DNA from: Deltaproteobacteria bacterium
GTDB lineage: Bacteria; Desulfobacterota; BSN033; UBA1163
NCBI GenBank assembly: GCA_016875195.1
Contig: VGRY01000010.1
Span: 1-64,000 of the forward strand
DNA: 64,000 nt
Direction: 5' to 3'
Shown: in pieces, positions 8,928 through 18,310 of the stretch
Layout: each line of letters begins with the position of its first letter
Position numbering within the stretch: position 1 is the first letter of the stretch
Program-made: the position numbers and the translations under genes
The notes under the pieces: model-generated
The model's input: only the letters and a program-made list of their open reading frames with translations
What the model was told of the DNA's origin: nothing
The model's database searches: none

Positions 8928-10046
8928 ATGAAGAAGTTAATCATATTATTGCTAATGTCCGGTTTGATCGGCGGGTGTGGGTCGAAGGAATCGGCCAGTG
9001 TTGAAAAACCTTCAATGGCTGCAGTCCAGATCTCGGAAGAGAGACAGGTGGAGGTAGCAGAGGTTGTTCCGAGGCCTATCTCCTACACGCTTTCAGCCGT
9101 GGGGGGTCTTAAAACTCCTGAACATGTGACGATCAGCCCCAAAAAGGCAGGAATCATTGAGAAGATCTCAGTCAGGGAAGGCGAAAGGGTTCGAAAGGGG
9201 CAGGTTCTGGTTCAATTAGATGATATGGATGCAAAGCTCCAGGTGGAGAGGGCAGCAGCAAGAGTGATGGAGGCTGAGGCTTCGCTGGAAACAAACCGGA
9301 ACACACTGCTCCGATATCAGAAACTCCTCGAATCGAAAGTCATTCCTCAACAGACGTTTGATGACATCAGCCTGAGGGTGAAACTGGATGAGGCGAGATT
9401 GGCGCTGGCAAGAACTGAATTGAATCTGGCAAAACAGAACCTTCAGGATCATCGGATCATCTCTCCCATTGAAGGGGTGATCAATCTTAAAATCGCTTCT
9501 CTCGGAGAGCACGTGAATGTGGCGCCCAAAGATGAAATCCTGACCATTGTCCAGATGGACCCGCTGGAATTGGAATTTTATGTGCCTGAGAATTGGGCGG
9601 GGAGGATTCGCCAGGGCAGCCAGATTCAATTCTCAATCAAGGCATTCAACGACGAGAAGCATTCGGCCACGCTTCAATTTATCAGCCCGACGGCTGATCC
9701 GGCAACCCGGAATGTGAAGATGAAAGCCATGGCCCCCAATCCCCATCACCGGCTAAAACCTGGTTTTTTTGCCGAGGTTACCCTTCCTGCTGGAACCAAT
9801 CCCAATGGCATTGCCATTCCAGAGTCTGCCCTTTTCAGCCAAGAGGGAAAGACCTTTGCCTTTGTGGTGAGGGAAGGAGTTGCCCTTCGGAGAGAAGTCG
9901 AAACCGGAACCCGCTTTAATGGAAAGGTGGAGATTAACAAAGGGATTCAGAAGGGGGAACGGATTGTCACCATCGGACACGAACAACTCACCGAAGGAAT
10001 GAAAGTTAAAATAAGCACCAAATCCCAAGCACCAAATCCCAAATAG
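8928..10046 (+). CDS. RND efflux periplasmic adaptor subunit (MFP)
   Basis: Lipoprotein signal; ISPKKAGIIEKISVREGERVRKGQVLVQLDDMDAKLQ; HRIISPIEGVINLKIASLGEHV. Confidence 0.93.
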   Translation: MKKLIILLLMSGLIGGCGSKESASVEKPSMAAVQISEERQVEVAEVVPRPISYTLSAVGGLKTPEHVTISPKKAGIIEKISVREGERVRKGQVLVQLDDMDAKLQVERAAARVMEAEASLETNRNTLLRYQKLLESKVIPQQTFDDISLRVKLDEARLALARTELNLAKQNLQDHRIISPIEGVINLKIASLGEHVNVAPKDEILTIVQMDPLELEFYVPENWAGRIRQGSQIQFSIKAFNDEKHSATLQFISPTADPATRNVKMKAMAPNPHHRLKPGFFAEVTLPAGTNPNGIAIPESALFSQEGKTFAFVVREGVALRREVETGTRFNGKVEINKGIQKGERIVTIGHEQLTEGMKVKISTKSQAPNPK

Positions 10047-10065
10047 GTTGCGGACAACAGTTGTT

Positions 10066-10160
10066 TTTATGGAATAGTGGAATAAGGGAATAATGCGGAA
10101 GAATTTGAAGATACATGCAGTAACCCAGTATTCCAATATTCCATCATTCCATTTTTCCTT
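10066..10160. repeat. Inverted array of GGAATA words (left) / TATTCC words (right)
   Basis: atggaatagtggaataagggaataatgcgg ... cagtattccaatattccatcattccat. Confidence 0.8.
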
Positions 10161-10169
10161 GGAGATTTT

Positions 10170-13100
10170 ATGTTTCTTTCCGATACTTCTGTTAAGCGAC
10201 CCGTCGTCGCCACGATCATCACGTTAGCCCTTGTCTTTTTTGGAATCCTCGGATACCAGCGCATTGGCATTGACCTCTTTCCTGAAGTCGATTTTCCTTA
10301 TGTCACAGTCACCACGACCCTGTTTGGCGCTGCACCGGAGGTGATGGATACAGATGTGACCGATCCGATTGAGGAGCAGGTCAACACCATCGAAGGCGTC
10401 AAGCATATTACCTCCTCGAGCGGATATGGTTTTTCACAGGTGGTGGTTGAATTCGAACTTTACCGTGATATCGATTCCGCCATTCAAGATGTGAGGGCAA
10501 AGGTCGATCTGGCAAGAAGGAAACTTCCTACGGATATCGATCCGCCCATCATTGATAAATTCGACATCAATGCCATTCCCATTATCTGGCTTTCCATGAA
10601 GGGCAACCTGCCTCTCCAGCGATTGGGGATGATTGCTGACGAGGTGCTAAGGCCTCAGTTAGAGTCCATCCAGGGAGTGGGAACGATCAACCTGGATGGC
10701 TATGCGAAAAGAGAGATACGGGTTTGGCTCGACGGAAAGAAATTGGAAGCCCACCGGCTCACTTCAAATGATATCGCACGGGCTTTTCAGATCAAGAATG
10801 TTGAACTTCCCGGCGGGATCATCGAGAGCGTGGACCGTGAGTTTACCGTCCGCAACCTGGGCGAACTTCGAAATATCGAGGAATTCAACAATCTGATCAT
10901 CAACTATCAGAATGGAGCGCCCATCCGCCTGAAGGATGTCGGTTGGACCGAGGACGGGACAGAACCGGTTCGCTCCATGGCCAGGTTTAACCGGATGCCT
11001 GCCATTGGATTGAGCATTGTTCCCCGCTCCGGAGCCAATGTGGTGGAGGTGGCACGGGCCGTCAAATCGAAACTGGGAGAGATGAACAAAGCCCTTCCTC
11101 CCGGGGTCGAGGTCTCCGTCTCCTTTGACAGTTCCTTTTTCATTGAAGAAGCGATTGCTGATGTGGGATACGATGTCTTCCTGGGCGGGGTCCTGGCCGC
11201 AGGAGTGATGTTCTTCTTTCTTCTCAGCCTCCGGAGCACGATCATCACGGCCCTTGCGATCCCGACCTCTCTGATCGCCAGTTTCGGCATCATGCATTTT
11301 ATGGGGTTTACGCGAAACTATATGACGATGCTCGCCCTCTCCATGATGGTGGGGGTGGTCATTGATGATGCGATCATCGTCCTTGAAAATATCTACCGTC
11401 ACATGGAAGAGGGCAAGGATCCGAAGAGTGCGGCCAGAGATGGGGCAAGGGAGATCGCTTTCGCCGCCACTGCAGCCACCTTTTCCATTGCCGCTGTCTT
11501 CATTCCAGTGGCCTTCATGGGGGGAATCATCGGAAGGTTCTTCTACCAGTTCGGTGTGACGGTAGCGGCCTCGGTCATCGCCTCACTGGTCATTGCGCTG
11601 ATCCTGATCCCCATGCTCTGCTCCAGATTTCTTAAGGTGGAACAGAAGAGGAGCAGACTGACCCATCTTTTTGAACGAGGCTATGAGGGGCTGGAGGGCC
11701 AATACCGCAAGACTCTCGCCTTCTGCCTGCGACATCGGTGGATCATCGTGCTTGTGGCGACCGTGATCTTTTTTGGAAGTGTGGCCCTCTTGGCAAATCT
11801 GAAGAGGGAATTCGTTCCCAAATCGGATGAGAGCCGTTTCCTCATCCACCTGGAAACTCCGACCGGGTCCACCCTGCAGTACACCGATGATAAAATGAGA
11901 AGGCTGGAAACCCTGGTGCTTAACCTGTCTGAAATGAAAAACATCTTTTCAACGATCGGGGTGGGAACACGCAAAGAGGTAAATAAAGGGGTCTTGCTGG
12001 TTGCCCTGAAGGACCGCGGGGAGAGGAACCGAACACAACATGAGGTCATGGCCGGACTGCGCGAGGAAGTTCGGGGAATTCCAGGGTGCAAGATCTATAT
12101 CGAAGACTTCGAGCCTGTGGCTGTCGGGGGAAGGCGAGGAGCTCCGCTGCAGTTTGATATCAAAGGACCTGATGTCAAAGGGCTGGAATCAATCTCCAGC
12201 CAGATCATGGCGGAGATGATGAAACGTCCTGGGTTTGTAGATGTGAGCAGTGATCTCGAATTGACGAAACCCGAAGTCAGGATCTTTATCGACCGGAATA
12301 AGGCATCCGATGTGGGCGTGGATGTCCGTGAGATCTCATCCGTGGTCCGGCAGATGATCGGAGGCCAGGAGGTCTCCAAGTTCAAGGATGTCGAAAGGGC
12401 CAAACGCTATGATGTCAGGGTTAGATTGATCAAGGACCAGAGAATGAACCCTGAAGACATCGCACAGATCTCCCTCCGGACCCCCAGGGGTGGATTGATC
12501 AAACTGGCCCAGGTTATCAAGGTGGAAGAGGGGATCGGGCCCAATTTGATCAACCGCAAAGACAGGCAGCGAAGCGCCACCATCTATGCGGATACAGCCG
12601 GCGGAAAGGCGCTGGGTGAAGCGATTGATGAAATGGAAGCGTTGGCCAAGCAGATCATCCCTACAGGATATTCCCACAGCTTTTTCGGTCAGGCAGAGGC
12701 ATTTAAAGAATCTTTCCGCTACCTGCTCCAGGCCTTGATCCAGGCCATTATCATCATCTATATGGTCCTGGCCATGCAGTTCAACAGTTTTCTCCATCCC
12801 CTCACGGTGATGCTCGCCCTGCCCCTGAGCACGGCAGGAGCGTTTAGTGCCCTGTATCTGACGGGCGATTCCATCTCGATTATCAGCATGATCGGCATGA
12901 TCACCCTGACGGCTCTGGTCGTGAAGAATTCCATTCTGTTAGTAGATTATACAAACACATTGATCGAAAAAGGGATGGAGAGGAACGCAGCCGTGCTTCA
13001 AGCGGCGCCAGTGAGGCTTCGGCCTATCCTGATGACGGCGGTGACTACGATGTTAGGGGTTCTTCCGGTGGCCCTAGGTTATAGCGCCGGAGGCGAATTG

Positions 13101-13241
13101 AGAGCGGGGATGGGCCGGGCCACTTTTGGCGGAATGTTCGCTTCAACCCTGCTGACACTGTTTGTTGTGCCAGTTGCCTACACCATTATGGATGATTTAC
13201 AGCTTGGGGTAAAAAGGCTTTTTAAAGGGGAAAAGGCATAG
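10170..13241 (+). CDS. RND multidrug efflux permease (AcrB/HAE1 family)
   Basis: 1023 aa; FLSDTSVKRPVVATIITLALVFFGILGYQRIGIDLFPEVDFPYVTVTT; SMMVGVVIDDAIIVLENIYRH. Confidence 0.97.
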   Translation: MFLSDTSVKRPVVATIITLALVFFGILGYQRIGIDLFPEVDFPYVTVTTTLFGAAPEVMDTDVTDPIEEQVNTIEGVKHITSSSGYGFSQVVVEFELYRDIDSAIQDVRAKVDLARRKLPTDIDPPIIDKFDINAIPIIWLSMKGNLPLQRLGMIADEVLRPQLESIQGVGTINLDGYAKREIRVWLDGKKLEAHRLTSNDIARAFQIKNVELPGGIIESVDREFTVRNLGELRNIEEFNNLIINYQNGAPIRLKDVGWTEDGTEPVRSMARFNRMPAIGLSIVPRSGANVVEVARAVKSKLGEMNKALPPGVEVSVSFDSSFFIEEAIADVGYDVFLGGVLAAGVMFFFLLSLRSTIITALAIPTSLIASFGIMHFMGFTRNYMTMLALSMMVGVVIDDAIIVLENIYRHMEEGKDPKSAARDGAREIAFAATAATFSIAAVFIPVAFMGGIIGRFFYQFGVTVAASVIASLVIALILIPMLCSRFLKVEQKRSRLTHLFERGYEGLEGQYRKTLAFCLRHRWIIVLVATVIFFGSVALLANLKREFVPKSDESRFLIHLETPTGSTLQYTDDKMRRLETLVLNLSEMKNIFSTIGVGTRKEVNKGVLLVALKDRGERNRTQHEVMAGLREEVRGIPGCKIYIEDFEPVAVGGRRGAPLQFDIKGPDVKGLESISSQIMAEMMKRPGFVDVSSDLELTKPEVRIFIDRNKASDVGVDVREISSVVRQMIGGQEVSKFKDVERAKRYDVRVRLIKDQRMNPEDIAQISLRTPRGGLIKLAQVIKVEEGIGPNLINRKDRQRSATIYADTAGGKALGEAIDEMEALAKQIIPTGYSHSFFGQAEAFKESFRYLLQALIQAIIIIYMVLAMQFNSFLHPLTVMLALPLSTAGAFSALYLTGDSISIISMIGMITLTALVVKNSILLVDYTNTLIEKGMERNAAVLQAAPVRLRPILMTAVTTMLGVLPVALGYSAGGELRAGMGRATFGGMFASTLLTLFVVPVAYTIMDDLQLGVKRLFKGEKA

Positions 13242-13395
13242 ATATTGCAGAGTTATACTGAAATGAGTTAGAAATAAAAACTACAAAATTTGACTTTCAA
13301 ATACTGCCATTCCTGATTAATTCCGGAATCCAGTGTTTTCAATAAGTTAGAAATATTTTGGAGGATGGTTTTCACCAGAGCAACACCCGTTATTT

Positions 13396-13413
13396 TGTCA
13401 ATGCTCATTGACA
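13396..13413. promoter_or_regulatory. 18-bp palindrome TGTCAATG-CT-CATTGACA
   Basis: Perfect 8-bp arms about 57 bp upstream of the transglycosylase CDS. Confidence 0.4.
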
Positions 13414-13469
13414 GCGCAAGCAAGTTCTGGTAAGTTTTTAGTCAGTTATATTCGATTGGAGAGATCAAT

Positions 13470-14072
13470 TTGGTGCAGTTGATTATCACTTCTATTTTTC
13501 TGATTCATCTTGTTCTTTTTTCTGGGACTTCCTATGCTGGCATCTACAAGTGGGTTGACGAAAATGGCGTTATCCATTTCACCAACACTCCCAGAGAATC
13601 CAAGTTCAAACTCTACATTCGAGAAAGCAAAGACGATGTGGGTGAGGGGGAGAATGGGCAGATCCCGGTTACGAATTTGAAAGATGCAACTGCCTATGAT
13701 TCAATCATTCAGGAGTTTTCTAAAAAATATAATGTTGATTTTGCTCTGGTAAAGGCAATGATCCGAGTAGAATCAGGATTTAATCCCCTTGCAGTCTCCA
13801 GAAAAGGGGCAAAGGGATTGATGCAATTGATGCCGGAGACTGCCGCCCGGCTGAATGTTGTCAATGTTTTCAACCCGAGAGAGAATATCGATGGCGGGGT
13901 TCGCTATTTCAAATATCTCCTCTCTCTCTTTAACGATGACCTCCGCCTCTCGCTGGCCGCCTATAATGCGGGTGAGAATATTGTTTCTGAATTGCGATCC
14001 ATCCCACCTTATCGGGAGACGATCGATTATGTTCGGAAGGTGTTAAATTATTACCAATCCTATAAACCCTGA
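13470..14072 (+). CDS. Lytic transglycosylase (SLT) with N-terminal DUF4124-like region
   Basis: YKWVDENGVIHFTNTP; VKAMIRVESGFNPLAVSRKGAKGLMQLMPETA ... GVRYFKYLL ... LAAYNAGENIV. Confidence 0.93.
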   Translation: MVQLIITSIFLIHLVLFSGTSYAGIYKWVDENGVIHFTNTPRESKFKLYIRESKDDVGEGENGQIPVTNLKDATAYDSIIQEFSKKYNVDFALVKAMIRVESGFNPLAVSRKGAKGLMQLMPETAARLNVVNVFNPRENIDGGVRYFKYLLSLFNDDLRLSLAAYNAGENIVSELRSIPPYRETIDYVRKVLNYYQSYKP

Positions 14073-14090
14073 TTGATTAGCCTGATATCA

Positions 14091-14654
14091 ATGGAAAAAA
14101 TGAGTTACCAGCAGATGATGAGCCTCCCGATCGGGGTGACGGTCATCCGGATCTTGGCCATTCCCGTTATCCTCCTGCTTCTCTTTATGAATGGCAGGAC
14201 CTTTCAGATCATTACAGCGATTGTCTTTCTCCTGGTGTCCTTGACCGATACACTGGACGGTTATTTGGCCAGACGCTGGAAGATGGTGACAACCCTGGGA
14301 AAGTTTCTGGATCCCCTTGCCGACAAACTCCTCATTGTCACAGCCCTGATCGCCCTGATCTCCGCAAGGGGGATTCCTTCCTGGATGGTGATTGTCATCG
14401 TCGGAAGGGAGATCGCGGTGACCGGATTGAGAGGGATCGCCATCTCCGAAGGGATCGTTATTTCCCCAAGCCTGATCGGGAAATATAAGACCGCCTTTGA
14501 GATGACCTCCATCTCTTGTCTGATTTTGAACGGTCCCTACCTGGGGGTAGATTTTCATCTGGTCGGAATGATCCTTCTCTGGGTGGCGCTGTTTTTGGCT
14601 GTCCTCTCAGGGTTCGATTATTTCAAAAAGTTTCTGAAAACGATCGTCGTGTAG
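14091..14654 (+). CDS. pgsA: CDP-diacylglycerol--glycerol-3-phosphate 3-phosphatidyltransferase
   Basis: LTDTLDGYLARRWKMVTTLGKFLDPLADKLL matches the CDP-alcohol phosphotransferase motif. Confidence 0.93.
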   Translation: MEKMSYQQMMSLPIGVTVIRILAIPVILLLLFMNGRTFQIITAIVFLLVSLTDTLDGYLARRWKMVTTLGKFLDPLADKLLIVTALIALISARGIPSWMVIVIVGREIAVTGLRGIAISEGIVISPSLIGKYKTAFEMTSISCLILNGPYLGVDFHLVGMILLWVALFLAVLSGFDYFKKFLKTIVV

Positions 14655-14680
14655 GGGCAATTCATGAATTGCCTCTACAG
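14652..14680. repeat. Palindromic repeat GTAGGGGCAATTCATGAATTGCCTCTAC
   Basis: Near-perfect inverted repeat directly after the pgsA stop. Confidence 0.7.
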
Positions 14681-14744
14681 GGAACCCCGAACTGTTCAGA
14701 CTTGACATTGCCTACCCAAACTTGTTATTTTTTTACGTAACACT

Positions 14745-14819
<75 letters not shown>

Positions 14820-14822
14820 AAA

Positions 14823-14897
14823 GGCGGCATAGCCAAGTGGTAAGGCGACGGTCTGCAAAACCGTTATTCACCGGTTCAAATCCGGTTGCCGCCTCCA
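14823..14897 (+). tRNA. tRNA-Cys(GCA)
   Basis: Acceptor GGCGGCA/TGCCGCC, anticodon GCA, T-arm CGGTTCAAATCCG, encoded CCA. Confidence 0.95.
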
Positions 14898-14907
14898 GAA
14901 AAAAATC

Positions 14908-14950
14908 AAAGGGCTCAGGGTAATTGTTATTACCTTGGAGCCCTTTTTTA
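14908..14950 (+). terminator. Rho-independent terminator after tRNA-Gly/tRNA-Cys
   Basis: AAAGGGCTC...GGAGCCCTTTTTT stem followed by a T-run. Confidence 0.8.
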
Positions 14951-15176
14951 TTTTTTCTGATCCAACATGAATAGGAAGATCTGGAAGGTTTCACCGAAAA
15001 AAGTAGTAGAGGTAGAGGCTTGTATTATACGCCGATATCTAATATTCTACGTATAACTATTGTTCAGACTTGGAGAAAATTGATTCTATTGTAGCAAAAA
15101 AGGGTCTCCTTTCCTCGCAGTTAACCGTTGAGGATTGGGCGGAAAGAGATGGGTGGCGGGAAAAGCTTCAAATTGG

Positions 15177-16259
15177 TTAGAAAGTGATGGCCAGGGTGAC
15201 GGAACCGAAGAGCTGGCTCTGGTCCTGTCCATCAAATTCTTTAGTCCTGTAAACGTGGGCATAGCTGAGTTTAATACGTTTGTACACAATGGAAAACCCT
15301 GCGGCCATGTCAGTCACCCATTGTTTTCTATGAACACGGTGGCTGTCTTTCCAGGTATTTCCATCTAAGAAGATATTCCGGGCCACGAATCGGCCGTCCA
15401 CATCAGCGAATAGATGAAATCCGAAGTTTTTTCTGGGACGAAGCCTGGGATCCGCCTGATCAACAGGCGCTTCGATGCCGCTTGCCGATCGGATGAATGA
15501 GGTGCCAAAGTCAAGGGGAAGATTGTAACCAAATCGTACCTCTCCGCCAATGTTAGCGTAAGTGGATACGTTACCAGCAACTACGCCGAGATGAGGAATG
15601 AAATCAGCGCCAAACCCTCCACCTACATTTTTGCTCAAAAGCCGCCAGTTACGCTGCCAACCGATGTTGATGCCCGGTTCGTTTCTGAGTTGATGACGCC
15701 AGCCTTTCGGATCTTTGCTCTCAACCCATCTATGGACAATTCTCTGTGTCTCTTCTGCCAGCGATGCTGGCCCTACAATTCCCATCGCCACTTCAAAGAC
15801 ATCCAGTTTTTCTGTGTTTTTAACGTGAAAGGTTAGGGCAAGATAGGTCCAACCTGCATAGGGACGGTCGTCTTTGATCAGGTCCCTTCTGGAAATATTT
15901 TCCGGGGTATAGATGTTCTGCCCCACAGAGAGGCCTATATTACGCTGGTAGCCAGGTCGGTTGACTAGGGGGAGTTTCCTGATAATGGGCAGCCCCCATC
16001 GTGGAAGACGCGTATCTTCATCGTACTCTGTCAGGTCCTGGGAGATCCATGTGAGACGGAAGGCATTTGTGTAGTGGCGATCCGTACCTCCGAAGTAATC
16101 ATTTTCAAGATAAAAGACAAGAGTCTGATTTTTATCTACCGGGTCGGCATGAGCCGTTGATAAAAAGAGAAGAGGAGCTAAAGCAATGATCGAAAGAAGG
16201 ATGAGAGTGTGTTGGAAAACATTTCTTCGTACAGGGAATCGCAAGCCATGGTTCACCAT
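15177..16259 (-). CDS. LpxR-like outer-membrane lipid A deacylase (DUF2219)
   Basis: LVFYLENDYFGGTDRHYTNAFRLTWIS ... IGLSVGQNIYTPENISRRDLIKDDRPYAGWTYLALTFH; start taken at MVNHGLRF. Confidence 0.85.
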   Translation of the reverse strand: MVNHGLRFPVRRNVFQHTLILLSIIALAPLLFLSTAHADPVDKNQTLVFYLENDYFGGTDRHYTNAFRLTWISQDLTEYDEDTRLPRWGLPIIRKLPLVNRPGYQRNIGLSVGQNIYTPENISRRDLIKDDRPYAGWTYLALTFHVKNTEKLDVFEVAMGIVGPASLAEETQRIVHRWVESKDPKGWRHQLRNEPGINIGWQRNWRLLSKNVGGGFGADFIPHLGVVAGNVSTYANIGGEVRFGYNLPLDFGTSFIRSASGIEAPVDQADPRLRPRKNFGFHLFADVDGRFVARNIFLDGNTWKDSHRVHRKQWVTDMAAGFSIVYKRIKLSYAHVYRTKEFDGQDQSQLFGSVTLAITF

Positions 16260-16395
16260 AGGTTCCTCCCCTCTGTTTTTCGCCAATTTATTCGCAAATG
16301 ACAGGGATGTCAAGGAGGAAATATCATGTATTTTTGACAAGGTAATTCCGTTATATTAAATTAGAAAAGTTCTTCCAGCTTTGATATGGGTGCTT

Positions 16396-16640
16396 TCCCC
16401 CCTCTTAAGTTTAAGAGGGGGGAGGGGGAGTTATGAAATTCCTTTAGAATGAGATGGCATTAAAAGTAACCCCCCACCTCCCCTTGAGACTGTGTCGTAA
16501 TGTCATTGCGAGGGAGTGAAACGACCGAAACAATCTCATAACGTATTGATAATTCTGAGATTGCCACGCTCCCTCCGGTCGCTCGCAATGACGAAAAGGG
16601 GATTGCGACACAGCCACCTTCTTAAGAGGAGGTTACCCAC
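16396..16640. repeat. Composite of intergenic repeats: CCCTCTTAAGTTTAAGAGGG hairpin plus a GTCATTGCGAGG...CTCGCAATGAC palindrome nested in a second CCACCTCCCCTT/AAGAGGAGGTTA hairpin
   Basis: Inverted arms GACTGTGTCG...CGACACAGCC and GTCATTGCGAGGGAG...CTCGCAATGAC. Confidence 0.75.
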
Positions 16641-16698
16641 TCAATTCCCGGATGAATCATTAAAAAAAATCTCTGAATCAGCTGAAGGGAAGGGTAAG

Positions 16699-18126
16699 AT
16701 GAAACCCGATCTGAAAAAAGCTCTGAAGAAGATTGACACAGAGGATTGGAAAACCATAGATGTGGAGTTTGGCCGGAATGTATTGCAGGTCCTGGTGCCC
16801 CCAAGATGTGCTGAGCTGACCATGAAGGAAGTGGCTGTTTTATCAAATCCACAGGGAGCAATCGAGGAAGCATTTGTAACCCCTATTGGCAGTCCTCCGC
16901 TGGAGGAGATCATCCGCAAAAAAGGGAGGCCTCCGGAAGAAATGTCTGTCGCGATTGCGGTTTCCGACATCACCAGGCCTGTTCCCTATAAGGGAGAGAC
17001 TGGCATTCTTCAGCCTTTGCTGAGACGGCTGGAGTCTTCGGGGATCAGGAAAGAGAAGATCAAGATCATTGTGGCAACGGGAATGCATAGGGCAAGCACC
17101 GATGAAGAGAAAGTGGAGATGTATGGGAAGGAAGTTGTTGATCAGTACACAATCCTTGACCACGACTGCGAGAATCAGGCTCTTCTGGAAAGCATCGGAA
17201 CGACCCGAAGAGGGACCCACGTTTATATCAACCGGGATTTTTATTTTTCAGACTTAAAGATTGCCACCGGGCTGGTCGAGAGCCATTTTTTTACCGGCAT
17301 CTCAGGAGGAAGAAAATCGGTCTGTCCTGGCCTGGTCGATGTGAAGACCATACAGAAGTTTCATGGCCCTACCTATCTGGAAGATCCAAATGCAACCAAT
17401 CTTATCCTCGAAGGGAATCCCTGCCACGAGGAAGCGCTTGAGGTTGCCCGGACTGTCGGAATTGATTTTGTGATCAATGTCAATCTCAACAAGGATCTGC
17501 AACTGATCCGCATTTTCACCGGCGATATGGTGGAGGCTAACTTGAAAGCCTTTGACATGATCAAGGACTATGCGGAGATTCCACTTCAGGAAGAGTTCGA
17601 TATCGTACTTACCCATAGCGGATATGTTGGAAGAGATCATTACCAGACAGCAAAAGCTGGTGTGGGGGCTCTCCCTGCGGTGAAAAAGGGCGGTGTCATT
17701 ATTATCGCGGCCAACAACAGGGACTTGATCGAACCCATCGGGTCTCCGGAATATCGAAGCCTGATCCACCTGCTCAAATTACAGGGGCCGGACGGATATC
17801 TCGATCTGCTGAGAACCCCCGCCTGGAAATTTACCAAAGATCAATGGGAGCCTGAAGTCTGGGGCAAGGTGCTCAGAAAGATAGGAGAGGAAGGGTTGAT
17901 CTACTGTTCGCTCGAGATTGAGAGGAAGAACTATTGCCTTCTCCCCGGCCATTGCGGCCTCGATTTTGTGAAAGGCAAGCGAATCAAACCTTCCCTTGAA
18001 AAAGCACAAGAGATGGTCCAGAACGCGGTCCTCTTTGCGTTTTATCGCTACCGCGAAAAGGGGGGCGACCCCACCATGGCCTTCATCCGTGAAGGACCGT
18101 ATGCCGTCCCTATTTTGGTTCCATAA
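16699..18126 (+). CDS. LarA-like nickel-dependent lactate racemase family (DUF2088)
   Basis: VAIAVSDITRPVPYKGETGILQPLL...IKIIVATGMHRASTDEEKVEMYGKEV...HVYINRDFYFSDLKIATGLVESHFFTGISGGRKSVCPGL; ATG at 16699 preferred over 16516, which lies in repeats. Confidence 0.88.
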   Translation: MKPDLKKALKKIDTEDWKTIDVEFGRNVLQVLVPPRCAELTMKEVAVLSNPQGAIEEAFVTPIGSPPLEEIIRKKGRPPEEMSVAIAVSDITRPVPYKGETGILQPLLRRLESSGIRKEKIKIIVATGMHRASTDEEKVEMYGKEVVDQYTILDHDCENQALLESIGTTRRGTHVYINRDFYFSDLKIATGLVESHFFTGISGGRKSVCPGLVDVKTIQKFHGPTYLEDPNATNLILEGNPCHEEALEVARTVGIDFVINVNLNKDLQLIRIFTGDMVEANLKAFDMIKDYAEIPLQEEFDIVLTHSGYVGRDHYQTAKAGVGALPAVKKGGVIIIAANNRDLIEPIGSPEYRSLIHLLKLQGPDGYLDLLRTPAWKFTKDQWEPEVWGKVLRKIGEEGLIYCSLEIERKNYCLLPGHCGLDFVKGKRIKPSLEKAQEMVQNAVLFAFYRYREKGGDPTMAFIREGPYAVPILVP

Positions 18127-18273
18127 TGAAAGGAAATCAGGTTACCAGGAAATCAGGGGGCAGGATACCAAAGTATCAGGATACCAGGAAAACATATGGC
18201 AAGAAATCTTTAAACCAGATGTCCGGATGTCCTGGTATCCACTACCTGATAACCTGATATCCCGATAACCACC
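18124..18273. repeat. Second inverted array of the GATATCAGG family
   Basis: aaatcaggttaccaggaaatcagggggcaggataccaaagtatcaggataccagg ... tcctggtatccactacctgataacctgatatcccgataacc. Confidence 0.85.
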
Positions 18274-18310
18274 GAATCTTACTTTAAGTTTCGAAATTCA
18301 AACCTCATAT

